From Agitococcus lubricus (GTDB lineage Bacteria; Pseudomonadota; Gammaproteobacteria; Pseudomonadales; Moraxellaceae): a stretch of 64,000 nucleotides of DNA. Position numbers and translations under genes: made by a program. The notes below the pieces were generated by a model that made no database searches, was not told where the DNA came from, and saw only the letters and a program-made list of their open reading frames with translations. Where the stretch lies: the NCBI RefSeq assembly GCF_003051055.1, contig NZ_QAON01000004.1, forward strand, positions 1 through 64,000. Reading direction: 5' to 3'. This document shows positions 44,901 through 52,573 of the stretch, piece after piece. How positions within the stretch are numbered: the first letter of the stretch is position 1; every line of letters begins with the position of its first letter.

Positions 44901-47900
44901 TGTAATTAGCTAAAGTACCTGTACTCATGGTTTCCGCAGGAAAGGTGATTGTTTCACCTACAAAAGCAGTGACTGAGCCACTCGTTGCATTGGTGCTGGC
45001 TGTACTGGTAAAGGCGGTTGTGTTGTTGGCTAAGCCAGTGGTTGCACCAATATTGACAACATTACCCGTAATGCTGTTAGCACCCCATGCTTTAGCTAAT
45101 TGTAAAGTGACTGCTTTACGGGTATTGGTATAGGTACAGGTAATGGCTTTGGTTGCATCGCCCGCACCAATAACTAAGGTATTAGCCGCTTGACCATTTG
45201 TACCCGACAAGGTATTAGCCGTAGCACCACCATCTGCCGTACACGCCAATGTTGTATTGTAATTAGCTAAAGTGCCTGTACTCATGGTTTCGGCAGGGAT
45301 AGTGACCGTTTCACCTGCGAACACAGTGACAAATGCACCATTCGTATTGGTACTAGCCGTACTCGTAAATGCAGCCGTGTTATTGGTTAAACCTGTCGTG
45401 GCCGCAATATTGGCCACATTTCCCGTAATACTGTTGGCACCCCATGCTTTGGCCAAACGGAAAGTTGAGCTCTTACGGGTGTTGGTATAAGTACAGGTAA
45501 TTAACCCTGATACGGTATTAGGAATACTAATCGTATTAGTCGTTTGACCATTTGTTCCAGATGGCGTGACCCCATTATCACAACTTAAGGTCGTGTTGTA
45601 GTTTGCTAATGAGCCTGTGCTCATGGTTTCGGCAGGTAAAGTACCGCTCTCACCCGCATACACAGTCACGGTATTACTATTACTGCTCGTGCTTGCCGTG
45701 CTATTAAATGCGGTGGTGTTATTGATGAAACCTGTTGTGGCACCAATATTCGCGACATTACCGTTAATACTATTAGCGCCCCATGCTTTAAGTAAGCGCA
45801 AAGTCGCTGATTTACGACTGTTGGTATAGGTACAGCTAATCGCTGTATCCGCTGCATTTATCACCAAGCCATCATTCGGATTAGTATCTGTTGCGCCTGT
45901 ACAGGCTAAGGTCGTGTTGTAATCTGCGGCTGTGCCCGTAGTAAAACTTTCACTAAAGGTGAGCGTTTCCCCCGCAAAAACAGTGATAGCACTTGCGGAA
46001 TCTGTTTCATTTAAGGTGTTTGCTGTCGCTGAGAGGCTTGGATTGTTAGTACCGCCTGTTGAGGTGATATTAACAGCATCATTTACCTTTGCATTCACCC
46101 ATGCCTTATTCAATGTCAGTTGTGCTGATTTACGGTTGGTAAAGGTACACACAATGTCTGCACCTACCTGTAAGTTGGCAGGTAAAATCGTGATTTGACT
46201 GCCAACTAATGTACCAAAAGACGCTGGATTGCTCGTCACTGCACTATTATTATCCACACAAGTGACACTGCTGAGAGTCCAGTTGGCAGGTACTGTTTCT
46301 TGGACTGTCACATTATTATTACGATTGGTGACCGTCAGTGCTGCCGTATTGACTGGCGTACTTACAACAGTTGTCGTTAAGGCACTAGAAGCTGAACTTA
46401 AATTGGTATTGGTAAAGTTAAATGTCCCCACTGCACCTGTTGATACTTTGCTAATCGTGACGGTGGGCTGACGTACAGTATTGGTTAGAGTACAACTAAT
46501 ATCGTCGCCTGCTTGTGGCGTAATGGTAAAAGGCGCTGTTGTCCCTGACGGTAACACTGTTGCACTACCCGACAAGGCATTCGTACAACTAATGCTAGTC
46601 GTATAGCGACCCAACACCGACGTACCCGCAGTAATACTTTCAGTAATAAAATATTGTGTGCCTACGGCGCCTTCATATTTACCTGTTGCGTTATAGGTAG
46701 CTGCGCCACCTGTTGTCAGTACACCACCACCTGTTGTTAAACTACTACCCGTCGTAGAGACGACCGTACCAGTTGCACTGACTGTACGAATTTCAGTCGT
46801 AAAGCGGTCATTGGCATCAAACAAACTACTAACCGTTTTATTGACTCGAATCAGTGGTTTTTTGCGATTAGTAAAGGTACAGGCAATATTGGTTCCCGCA
46901 GCAGTTGCCGCTGCATTTAATACGACACTGCCCGTTGCCAAGTTTGGCGTTGCTGTGCCACCAGAGCCTAGGCCTGTACAGTTAATCGCGGTGACTTCAT
47001 AACCCGCAGGAATGGTTTCGGTAATTGTTGTGGCTGTCGACACTGCGGCTAAGGTTTGCGTTGCACCCGCAACACCTGTACCCGCGGTCACGGTGGTAAT
47101 GGTCTGGCTGGTAAAGCCGTTATCTCCTGTAAAGGTAAACGCCCCCACCCCTCCATTACTGATTTTAGTCAATGTAATTTTAGGCAGTTTGGTATTAGTA
47201 TAGGTACAAGTAATTGCCGTACCCGTAGATTGAGTAATCGTTAAGGTATTACCACTGAGTGAACCGTTTGTCCCTGTACATGCCAAGCTGGCCGCGTAAT
47301 CAGCCGCCACTGCACCGCCACCAAAAATCTCACTGATTGTACCTGATTCACCGACATAGACAGTAGTTGCTGTGCCTGTAGTTGTATTGCCCGCTGCCGT
47401 TGCCGTCGATGTGCCTGATGTCACACTATTAATAAAGCCCGAACTATTAACCGTGGCGGTATGCCCTGCTTGACTACCTGCTGCCCATGTTTTACGCAAG
47501 GTTAAGGTGGTACTACGGCGGTTATTAAAGGTACATTTTATTTCTGCACCTGTTAAAAAATAGGAGGCAGGGATAGTGAGGACATTAGTTGCCAACGAAC
47601 CAAATGTGCCAATATTACCCGTAGTTGCCGCGTTTTCATCAATACAGCTTGCCGTTGTCAGGGTATAACCACCGACGAGGGTTTCGGTAATGGTGACATC
47701 GGTATTGGTAGCCGTGACAGTTAATGGTGCTGATGACACACCCACACCCGAGGTACTGGTGGTTAAGGTACCAATACTGCCTGTTAAATTGGTATCAGAA
47801 AATGTAAAGCCCGCAGTACCCCCATAAGAAATTTTCTCCACAGTCACCATAGGGTTTTTACGATTTAAGAACGTACAGGTATAGGTATTACCAGCAGTTA

Positions 47901-49836
47901 GGCTTCCCGTTGGTATGGTATACGTTGGATTGGCAAAGCTGCCCACTGTGGCACCAGACGAATTTGTACACGTCGCCCCTTCTAAGGTCCAACCTGCAAC
48001 ACTCGCTTCTGAAATCGTCACCGCAGAAGTATTGTTTAATATAGAAAAGGCTTGAGTGCCTGCATCGCCCGTATCACCATCTACTTGTGTAGACGAACTG
48101 GGAATGGTTGTCGTTACCGAACCCGAGGTTTGTGCGGTATTGGCTAGTGTATAACTAAACGTACCAACATCCCCCAATGAGACCTTATTCAAAACCAAAG
48201 TCGCATAGGCAATCGTTGTGACGACACTACTACTGTTATCAGAAGGAAAAATATCGGTATTGCCTGCGGGGGTCGTCACCGTCGCCGTATTAGTGATTGT
48301 CCCACTAGTCGTTGCGGTACCTTGTATTGTCACCGTACAGGTAGCATTGGTTGGCCCACTAAACGTACCGTTAATGGTATTACCTGTGCGTGTCCCGAGA
48401 CAGGTCGTGGCGCCACTCCCTCCTGTAAATGTTGGTGTTCCTAAACCTGTAATATTTGCTGGAATAGCATCGGTAAAAGTAGCTAAACTGGTGGCACTCA
48501 CCGTATTCACACCACGATTACTAATCACAAATCGATACTGAATGGTATTACCCGACACAATCGTCAACGGCGTCGTTTGAAAAGCTCCCGTCGTGCCTTG
48601 ACGTTGGCTTTTAATCACCCGTAAGTCCATATCGGTAGCTGCGTCATCATCGACAATGGTATAGGTGGCCACACCGTTACCTGATGCGCCGCAGACACTG
48701 GTCGACATCAGATGAAAGGTACTGGTAGGCGATAAAGAGACAGTAAAGGTTTCATCTACTTCATTGACGGTATCATCAATAATACTCACAGGTACGTTAA
48801 TCACTAAAGGCGTACCTTGACCGTAATCACCTGCGGGTACTGTGGCACTAAAGGTATTGGCTGAGCCACCGTTAATCGTATAGTCACCCCCTAAAATTGC
48901 TGTGCCGCCTGTGACATTAAAGGTTAAAACCAAGCCTCCTGTTGGCACAATACCTGCTACCACGACCTGTACAGGTGACGGCGAACCGTTATTTTCTGGG
49001 GTAATGTAGTTGGCAGACGTAAATTCAACAATCGGTTTAACGGTAATTTGTACGCCATCCAAAAAGTTACCGTTAGTCGCAGAGCCAGATGTCGATTGGA
49101 AACCAATAACGGTTTGTCCAGAAGGACCTGTATAAGTAAAAGTACCTGTATAGTCCGCCCAACGGGTAATACCATCTTGCGTTAAGACATTAGAAGTGAC
49201 CGAACAACTGCCCGCATAACAGTTGGTGACAGCACCATCACCTGTGGTACTGGTAGAAACGTTGGCAATAGGCTGTGAACCTGCACGAAATACTAAAGTA
49301 TCATTCGCGGCGTTACGACCATTATGACTAAAAGTCCATGTGACGGGTTCGCCACTGACCAAACAAATATTTTGTTGGAGTTCAGACACAGCCTCTGCAT
49401 TCAACTCGACGAATTGACTACCTTGACGCGCAGGCATGCGGTCTGTTGTCCCCCCTCCCCCACCGATTGCCCGTGGCCCTTTCCAAATTTCAATCAATTG
49501 ACCCGAGCCTGTCACACTAATCGGTGATGTACATTCGGCTGTAGATTGCTCAGCGCCAAAGGGATGGGTGGTCAACCAACCTGGCACCCGCGTATTAGAA
49601 ATATAGACCCGACATGGTGCCGTCGTATCAATGACTGGCGATTCAAACCCCAAGTTCAAATAACTACGTTGATACGCATGGACAGTGACTGGCAAGAAAG
49701 AGCCAAAAGCCAAAATAAAGAGCGACACTAGCCGCAGATTGAGCCAATGTTTGAGGGTGCTTTTGTGCCACCATAGCCCGCATAGCATGCTAGCCAATAA
49801 GAAATAGAATAACATGGCCTTATCGTAGTGCAACAT
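35968..49836 (-). CDS. giant exported repeat protein (4622 residues), probable cell-surface or adhesin-like
   Basis: One uninterrupted frame. Two N-terminal hydrophobic stretches (about 8-23 and 35-50) end in TVHA/YQ, an extended signal sequence. Then come a globular exported domain (55-265), a Calx-beta-like domain (about 269-395, ending TIVDDD), a DUF11-like domain (about 400-540), and a long stalk (about 545-4240) of beta-sandwich-like repeats of about 70-120 residues. Most end in CTYTN-R or CTFTN-K and carry two cysteines. A different, non-repeat domain sits at about 2250-2466. The C-terminus has a Cna-B/SdrD-like domain (about 4244-4352) and a DUF11-like domain (about 4503-4622). I see no LPXTG, autotransporter barrel or other anchor. 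GAGGA nine bases before the ATG is the ribosome binding site; a strong terminator follows. Function is inferred; surface adhesion or biofilm matrix is the usual role of such stalks. Confidence 0.9.
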   Translation of the reverse strand: MLHYDKAMLFYFLLASMLCGLWWHKSTLKHWLNLRLVSLFILAFGSFLPVTVHAYQRSYLNLGFESPVIDTTAPCRVYISNTRVPGWLTTHPFGAEQSTAECTSPISVTGSGQLIEIWKGPRAIGGGGGTTDRMPARQGSQFVELNAEAVSELQQNICLVSGEPVTWTFSHNGRNAANDTLVFRAGSQPIANVSTSTTGDGAVTNCYAGSCSVTSNVLTQDGITRWADYTGTFTYTGPSGQTVIGFQSTSGSATNGNFLDGVQITVKPIVEFTSANYITPENNGSPSPVQVVVAGIVPTGGLVLTFNVTGGTAILGGDYTINGGSANTFSATVPAGDYGQGTPLVINVPVSIIDDTVNEVDETFTVSLSPTSTFHLMSTSVCGASGNGVATYTIVDDDAATDMDLRVIKSQRQGTTGAFQTTPLTIVSGNTIQYRFVISNRGVNTVSATSLATFTDAIPANITGLGTPTFTGGSGATTCLGTRTGNTINGTFSGPTNATCTVTIQGTATTSGTITNTATVTTPAGNTDIFPSDNSSSVVTTIAYATLVLNKVSLGDVGTFSYTLANTAQTSGSVTTTIPSSSTQVDGDTGDAGTQAFSILNNTSAVTISEASVAGWTLEGATCTNSSGATVGSFANPTYTIPTGSLTAGNTYTCTFLNRKNPMVTVEKISYGGTAGFTFSDTNLTGSIGTLTTSTSGVGVSSAPLTVTATNTDVTITETLVGGYTLTTASCIDENAATTGNIGTFGSLATNVLTIPASYFLTGAEIKCTFNNRRSTTLTLRKTWAAGSQAGHTATVNSSGFINSVTSGTSTATAAGNTTTGTATTVYVGESGTISEIFGGGAVAADYAASLACTGTNGSLSGNTLTITQSTGTAITCTYTNTKLPKITLTKISNGGVGAFTFTGDNGFTSQTITTVTAGTGVAGATQTLAAVSTATTITETIPAGYEVTAINCTGLGSGGTATPNLATGSVVLNAAATAAGTNIACTFTNRKKPLIRVNKTVSSLFDANDRFTTEIRTVSATGTVVSTTGSSLTTGGGVLTTGGAATYNATGKYEGAVGTQYFITESITAGTSVLGRYTTSISCTNALSGSATVLPSGTTAPFTITPQAGDDISCTLTNTVRQPTVTISKVSTGAVGTFNFTNTNLSSASSALTTTVVSTPVNTAALTVTNRNNNVTVQETVPANWTLSSVTCVDNNSAVTSNPASFGTLVGSQITILPANLQVGADIVCTFTNRKSAQLTLNKAWVNAKVNDAVNITSTGGTNNPSLSATANTLNETDSASAITVFAGETLTFSESFTTGTAADYNTTLACTGATDTNPNDGLVINAADTAISCTYTNSRKSATLRLLKAWGANSINGNVANIGATTGFINNTTAFNSTASTSSNSNTVTVYAGESGTLPAETMSTGSLANYNTTLSCDNGVTPSGTNGQTTNTISIPNTVSGLITCTYTNTRKSSTFRLAKAWGANSITGNVANIAATTGLTNNTAAFTSTASTNTNGAFVTVFAGETVTIPAETMSTGTLANYNTTLACTADGGATANTLSGTNGQAANTLVIGAGDATKAITCTYTNTRKAVTLQLAKAWGANSITGNVVNIGATTGLANNTTAFTSTASTNATSGSVTAFVGETITFPAETMSTGTLANYNTTLACTADGGATANTLSGTNGQTSNTLVIGAADAGKTLLCTYTNTRKTATFRLAKTWSANSITGNVASLGATTGLINNTTAFTSTASTNTNGTAVTVYAGETATLPAETMTTGTLANYNTTLSCDNGVTPSGTNGQTSNTVTVPNTVSGLITCTYTNTRKTATLRLAKAWGVNSIAGNVANIGATTGFVNNTTAFNSTASTANNSNTVTVFAGETGTLPAETMSTGTLANYNTTLSCDNGVTPSGTNGQTTNTLTIPNTVSSLITCTYTNNRISQGVTLTKNWVNPFAGSAVNLTITGATGATAGSSTAGGTTTPATATGLAGSTITFAETFTANSASNYNTTLTCTKNSNGSTVTVTSNSITMPSDSAVTCTFTNTALALPTVTLTKVSNGDVGTFSFSGDNGFGSENITTLSSGVGVTGTTHTLSAGGTQTIITETIPSGYALTGISCTGLGSGGTATNNLTAGTVTLNAAATAMGSNIACTFTNAKLPTITLTKVSIDDTGAFSFSGNNGFGTETINTTSFGVGATGSTRTLTSSAFSTSTVITETIPSGYSLTNISCSGLGSGGTATNNLSAGTVTLNTAATAAGANINCTFTNTANSTPPTSFPAQIACNAAEITQQFSFGGANTWPGGTSSKSFVVGTAPNNVTVTFTNTQSATPISGDPSLQTLGAVPSSLQVSSAGGLAANALIATLSLTPSRSINKLSYSMYDHDYQNDGSNNFRDRTIVSANNGATIFPTSLTAQVSGNQTINAATGTTTATNSSSCGTNSANCNVYVAYNTTGINSANTEFRAAHTGTSTQEYIGFNQFAWCLPRHPTVTIAKRSLSGTGTFNFNNTNLTASTAAITTATAGTTVNAATTNVSTANQDVVIQEVAQAGWVVTGASCTDDNAGITGNPASFGTLAGNTLTVPATNVRYGAEITCTFTNQKVVPLTLNKVWTNAKVNDAVTISSTGGTVNPSLSAVANTANETDTASVANVYVGQTLTFSETFTTGSAANYNSSLACTGAADTNLADGLTIGGADTAISCTYTNSRKAVTVTANKTWTNAKVNDAVSITTTGGTNNVNFSATANTANETDSATAITVYAGDVLTFAENFSTGSAANYNSSLACTGAADTNLADGLTIGGADTAISCTYTNSRKAVTVTANKTWTNAKVNDAVSITTTGGTNNVNFSATANTANETDSATAITVYAGDVLTFAENFSTGSAANYNSSLACTGAADTNPADGLTIGGADTAISCTYTNNRKAVTVTANKTWTNAKVNDAVSITTTGGTNNVNFSAIANTANETDSASAITVYAGDVLTFAENFSTGSAANYNSSLACTGAADTNLADGLTISGADTAISCTYTNSRKAVTVTANKTWTNAKVNDAVSITTTGGTNNVNFSATANTANETDSATAVTVYAGDVLTFAESFSTGSAANYNSSLACTGAADTNLADGLTIGDADTAISCTYTNSRKASTFRLAKAWGAFSMSGNVANIAATTGLTNNTTAFTSTASTAANSNTVTVYAGDVATLPAETMSTGTLSNYNTVLSCTTNAGATANTVSGTNGQNSNTLSIGAGDEGKLITCTYTNTRITQTLSLAKQWTNAANGHTATVTTTGGTNNATVNSTSTGNNLTTGTAVTVYAGDVVTLPAETFGGGASATDYNTTLACTGGTSLASGAVARSITISNSTTATTCTYTNSRKTATFRLAKAWGVNSISGNVANIGATTGLSNNTTAFTSTASTGTNSNTVTVYVGETVTLPAETMSVGSLANYTTSLVCTTNAGATANTVSGTNGQNSNTLSVGAGDEGKLITCTYTNTRKSVSLTANKTWTNAKVNDAVSITTTGGTNNVNFSATANTANETDSATAITVYAGDILTFAESFSTGSAANYNSSLACTGATDTNPADGLTIGGADTAISCTYTNSRKAVTVTANKTWTNAKVNDAVSITTTGGTNNVNFSATANTANETDSATAVTVYAGDVLTFAESFSTGSAANYNSSLACTGATDTNPTDGLTIGGADTAISCTYTNSRKAVTVTANKTWTNAKVNDAVSITTTGGTNNVNFSATANTANETDSATAITVYAGDVLTFAESFSTGSAANYNSSLACTGATDTNLADGLTIGGADTAISCTYTNSRKAVTVTANKTWTNAKVNDAVSITTTGGTNNVNFSATANTANETDSASAITMYAGDVLTFAESFSTGSAANYNSSLACTGATDTNPTDGLTIGGADTAISCTYTNSRKSASLRLVKTWSNAIVNDTATLVTTGFANNASLNSIANTANETDTGTVVTVFAGETGTLAETLGAANNGVYSASLWACAGGSLVANSLTINASDEGNSISCTITNSIVLPKVRVHKELLSYVSANDVITTEIRTGGVAGTVVSNTTASTTVGGGVVTTAGATGTYNTAGTYQGMVGATYTITESISGSTTSTDQYETSISCTNAYTASTTVLPTTYSATLGADITVNSGDDISCTLSNRIKQPVIRVNKVVSSLVNASDRFTTQVRTGGVSGAVVSTTSSSTTTGGGVVTTGGAGTYNAAGSYQGIVGTSYTITEIISAGSSPLSQYTTTISCTNARVASTTPLPSTAPFILTPAAGDDISCTLTNIANSNYTISGKVFLDNGKNAAIPHNAIQEADEAGIANIPVRLTDCAATVYQTVLTGGDGSYSLAVPSSLSTGATLCVEEQQPLTYLSVTGTAGNTGGSYSLAADRTQFSLTVGMNYTNINFGDVSESQLTAQGSQTIAVGATAEYDHQFIAGTEGSVTFSTTQAPNPVLTGWSSVLYLDNNCNAALDVGDTQITAPINVVAEQIVCLIQKVYSPAAANTGAQNQSTITASFALTAPSTIVKPYTRSDNTTLADSSLVLTKTVREVMSCPSTGADTNPYTTNNEAKPNALIEYRIQYSNPSTSTVRDIVIHDTTPAFTTFRSARCITTPATLNCDVPSVLNGTAPAVGGTGSIDWILHNSPTGLEPGQSGEVRFCVRIDP
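38203..39474 (-). repeat. tandem array B: four 318-bp coding repeats
   Basis: Exactly 4 x 318 bp (residues 3455-3878 of the giant protein). Each unit encodes 106 residues beginning (A/S)V(T/S)(V/L)TANKTWTNAKVND and ending ISCTYTNSRK, with cysteines at unit positions 76 and 99. DNA identity between units is very high by eye, with mostly silent or single-residue differences. The flanking repeats are of other subtypes, so the array is a local expansion. Confidence 0.92.
40519..41790 (-). repeat. tandem array A: four 318-bp coding repeats
   Basis: Exactly 4 x 318 bp (residues 2683-3106). The same unit as array B, here separated from it by about 1 kb of other repeat types. A diverged fifth copy, beginning LTLNKVWTNAKVND, precedes it in the protein (about 41791-42108). 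Confidence 0.92.
44080..45810 (-). repeat. tandem array C: five coding repeats of 339 or 357 bp
   Basis: Five units in the order 339, 357, 357, 339, 339 bp (1731 bp; residues 1343-1919). Units begin with variants of (L/F)RLAKAWGANSITGNV and end CTYTNTRK. The two lengths differ by a six-codon change in the segment between the two cysteines (SCDNGVTPSGTNGQ type against ACTADGGATANTLSGTNGQ type). Two further single copies occur downstream in the protein, near 40.2-40.5 kb and 39.5-39.8 kb. Confidence 0.85.
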
Positions 49837-50680
49837 CGAACATATTCCTCAGACTCGCAAACGCGGTACTTTGGGATAACATTAGCGCTATGCTAAGTGT
49901 CCCGAAAATTACTTATCCAGAGCATCTTGACTGAATGATTTACATTGGGATTACGGCTGATTTATATGAAGATAGCTCTATTATAAATCTCAGCACGCAC
50001 TCATTTATTATGCTCTATACATAACTAGAGTTGCTCTTAGTCTATGTTAAACCTATATACCTAATCACATGGTCAGTGATTCACACGAAATCCATAGAAA
50101 TTAGTTAAGATTTATGACCCGTAGACATAGACTCTGTGTTATGTGATTGTCGCAGAGTCATCATAAGCTCAGTGCATGACACTGAGATGGAACTCTGTAT
50201 AGCCACCCCTAAGACATATCAATCTGTAGCATTCTGTGATACTTCTCACATTCGATTGTAGAAAATTGTGATGCTTTTGTACATTTTATCCGCCTAGAAA
50301 ACTGGCTGTATTCGGAGGTTTATGGCGACCTATCGACAAAACCCTATAAATGCACGACGAATGGTGAGCTAAAAAACAGCATTTTTAGACCTCAGAGACA
50401 ATGTCCGTCATCAGAAAATATAGGGCACTATTTAAGTGCTTGTGAGTCACTCGATATCCATCTGAATGGAAGATTATTAAGACTGACTAAGAGCCTAATC
50501 AACACAACAGATTAACGACGACTTAAGGTCTATAGCTATTCAATTTATCTTTTTGTACTCAGTTAGGTATTAAAAACATTGTTTATTGCAGCTGATAATG
50601 TGTCACATTAAACAGGCTGACGTCATACCGTTCACATATCTAAGGATGCCCCATCAGCCCAGCCACAACAGTAGCGCAAG
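49837..50680. other. intergenic, 844 bp, upstream of the giant gene
   Basis: Gene-free, AT-rich sequence between the parE stop codon and the giant gene start, both read on the minus strand. An imperfect inverted repeat at 49873-49903 (GGGA..ACA.TTAGC against GCTAA.TGT.CCC) lies about 40-65 bases before the start codon and could be an operator or a 5' UTR stem. CTATCGACAAAACCCTATA at 50331-50349 resembles CTATCGACAAAACGCTATA at 23391-23409, possibly ends of another small repeat. No ORF of note. Confidence 0.5.
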
Positions 50681-52567
50681 TTAAATAGCTTCTGCCAAAT
50701 TACCTTTTTCTTCTAGCCACGCTTTGCGGTCTGAGGCACGTTTTTTGGCCAATAACATATCCATTAAACTTTCGGTTTCTTTGACATCGTCTAAGGTCAG
50801 TTGTACCAAACGGCGGGTATTGGGATCCATTGTGGTTTCGCGTAATTGCAAAGGATTCATTTCGCCCAAGCCCTTAAAACGAGTCACTTGCGGTTTAGCC
50901 CGTTTGTTTTCTGCTGCTAGGCGGTCAAAAATGCCCTGTTTTTCGCTATCATCAAGGGCGTAGTAGGTTTCTTTACCACAATCAATCCGATATAGCGGCG
51001 GCATAGCCACAAACACATGACCATTTTTGACCAAAGCGGCAAAATGTTTGACAAACAACGCACACAACAAGGTGGCAATATGCAAACCATCGGAGTCGGC
51101 ATCCGCTAAAATACAAATTTTGCCGTAACGTAAGCCTGTTAAGTCGTCATTGGCAGGGTCAACACCAATCGCTACGGCAATATCATGCACTTCTTGTGAA
51201 GCCAATACTTGGTCTGCCGCAACCTCCCATGTGTTTAGAATCTTACCGCGCAACGGCATAATGGCCTGAAACTCTTTATCACGCGCTTGTTTGGCCGAAC
51301 CACCTGCCGAGTCACCTTCTACCAAAAACAACTCACCACGCATCACATCTTGGCCTGCACAATCGGCTAACTTACCTGGTAAAGCGGGGCCTTGAGTAAT
51401 TTTTTTACGTTCGATTTTTTTGCTAGCACGTAAACGTTTATTGGCACTGGCTATCGCTAATTCAGCTAATTGTTGCCCCACATCAGGATGTTGATTGAGC
51501 CATAACGAAAACGCATCTTTAACTACACCTTGTACAAATACCGAGGCTTCGCGTGACGATAAACGCTCTTTGGTTTGTCCCGAAAATTGTGCTTCTTGCA
51601 TTTTCATCGACAACACAAAAGCCACACGTTCCCACACGTCTTCGGGGGCTAGTTTGACATTACGGGGTAATAAATTTCTAAACTCACAAAATTCACGCAT
51701 GGCATCGGTTAAGCCTTGACGTAAACCATTAACGTGTGTGCCATGTTGTATCGTAGGAATTAAGTTTACATACGATTCTTGAATGGTTTCGCCGCCTTCG
51801 GGCTGCCATAACACCGCAAACTCACAGGCGGCGTGTTCTCCCTTAAAATCGCCGACAAAAGGCTCAGCAGGTAAACATTCAAAGTCTTTACAACTGTCAA
51901 TTAAATACGCGCGTAAGCCATCTTCGTAATACCATGTCTCTTCTTCTTTGGCTTGTTTATCCACCCATTTAATTTGCAAATTAGGACACAATACCGCTTT
52001 AGCTTTTAATAAGTGTTTGAGTGCTTTAGTATTAAATTTAGGATTATCAAAATATTGTGAGTCTGACCAAAAACGCACACTCGTGCCTGTTTGACGTTTG
52101 GGTACAGACCCAATTACCGCCAATTCTTTCGATTTATTGCCATTGGCAAAACTGATGGCATATTCTTGACCATCTCTTTTAACTTTAACTTGTACTTGGC
52201 TGGATAAGGCGTTGACCACCGAAATACCCACACCATGCAAACCACCCGAAAACTGATAGTTCTTATTAGAGAACTTTCCGCCTGCATGGAGTTTGGTCAA
52301 AATTAACTCCACACCCGACATTTTTTCTTCAGGGTGCATATCAACAGGCATACCACGGCCATCGTCTATCACTTCTAAAGAATTATCTTCGTGCAAAATG
52401 ACTTGAATTTGACACGCATGGCCAGCCATTGCCTCATCAACCGAATTATCAATCACTTCTTGGGCTAAATGATTGGGACGACTGGTATCGGTATACATAC
52501 CTGGACGGCGGCGAACAGGGTCTAGCCCCGATAAAACTTCAATCGCATCAGCGTTATAAGTAGTCAT
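50681..52567 (-). CDS. parE: DNA topoisomerase IV subunit B
   Basis: ATPase subunit of topoisomerase IV. 628 residues. The GHKL ATP site shows EVIDNSVDEAMAG and DDGRGMPVD; GGLHGVGISVVNALS is the ATP lid; the TOPRIM domain has LVEGDSAGGSAKQARD and LADADSDGLHI; the C-terminal QVTRFKGLGEMNP is typical. It starts six bases after the yqiA stop, so it belongs to the yqiA-parE part of the operon. Confidence 0.97.
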   Translation of the reverse strand: MTTYNADAIEVLSGLDPVRRRPGMYTDTSRPNHLAQEVIDNSVDEAMAGHACQIQVILHEDNSLEVIDDGRGMPVDMHPEEKMSGVELILTKLHAGGKFSNKNYQFSGGLHGVGISVVNALSSQVQVKVKRDGQEYAISFANGNKSKELAVIGSVPKRQTGTSVRFWSDSQYFDNPKFNTKALKHLLKAKAVLCPNLQIKWVDKQAKEEETWYYEDGLRAYLIDSCKDFECLPAEPFVGDFKGEHAACEFAVLWQPEGGETIQESYVNLIPTIQHGTHVNGLRQGLTDAMREFCEFRNLLPRNVKLAPEDVWERVAFVLSMKMQEAQFSGQTKERLSSREASVFVQGVVKDAFSLWLNQHPDVGQQLAELAIASANKRLRASKKIERKKITQGPALPGKLADCAGQDVMRGELFLVEGDSAGGSAKQARDKEFQAIMPLRGKILNTWEVAADQVLASQEVHDIAVAIGVDPANDDLTGLRYGKICILADADSDGLHIATLLCALFVKHFAALVKNGHVFVAMPPLYRIDCGKETYYALDDSEKQGIFDRLAAENKRAKPQVTRFKGLGEMNPLQLRETTMDPNTRRLVQLTLDDVKETESLMDMLLAKKRASDRKAWLEEKGNLAEAI

Positions 52568-52573
52568 AAGTAT

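Noticed and set aside
35968-49836. Giant gene as several genes or a pseudogene
   Set aside because: The frame is continuous over 4622 codons with consistent repeat phase, one ribosome binding site at the start and one strong terminator at the end.
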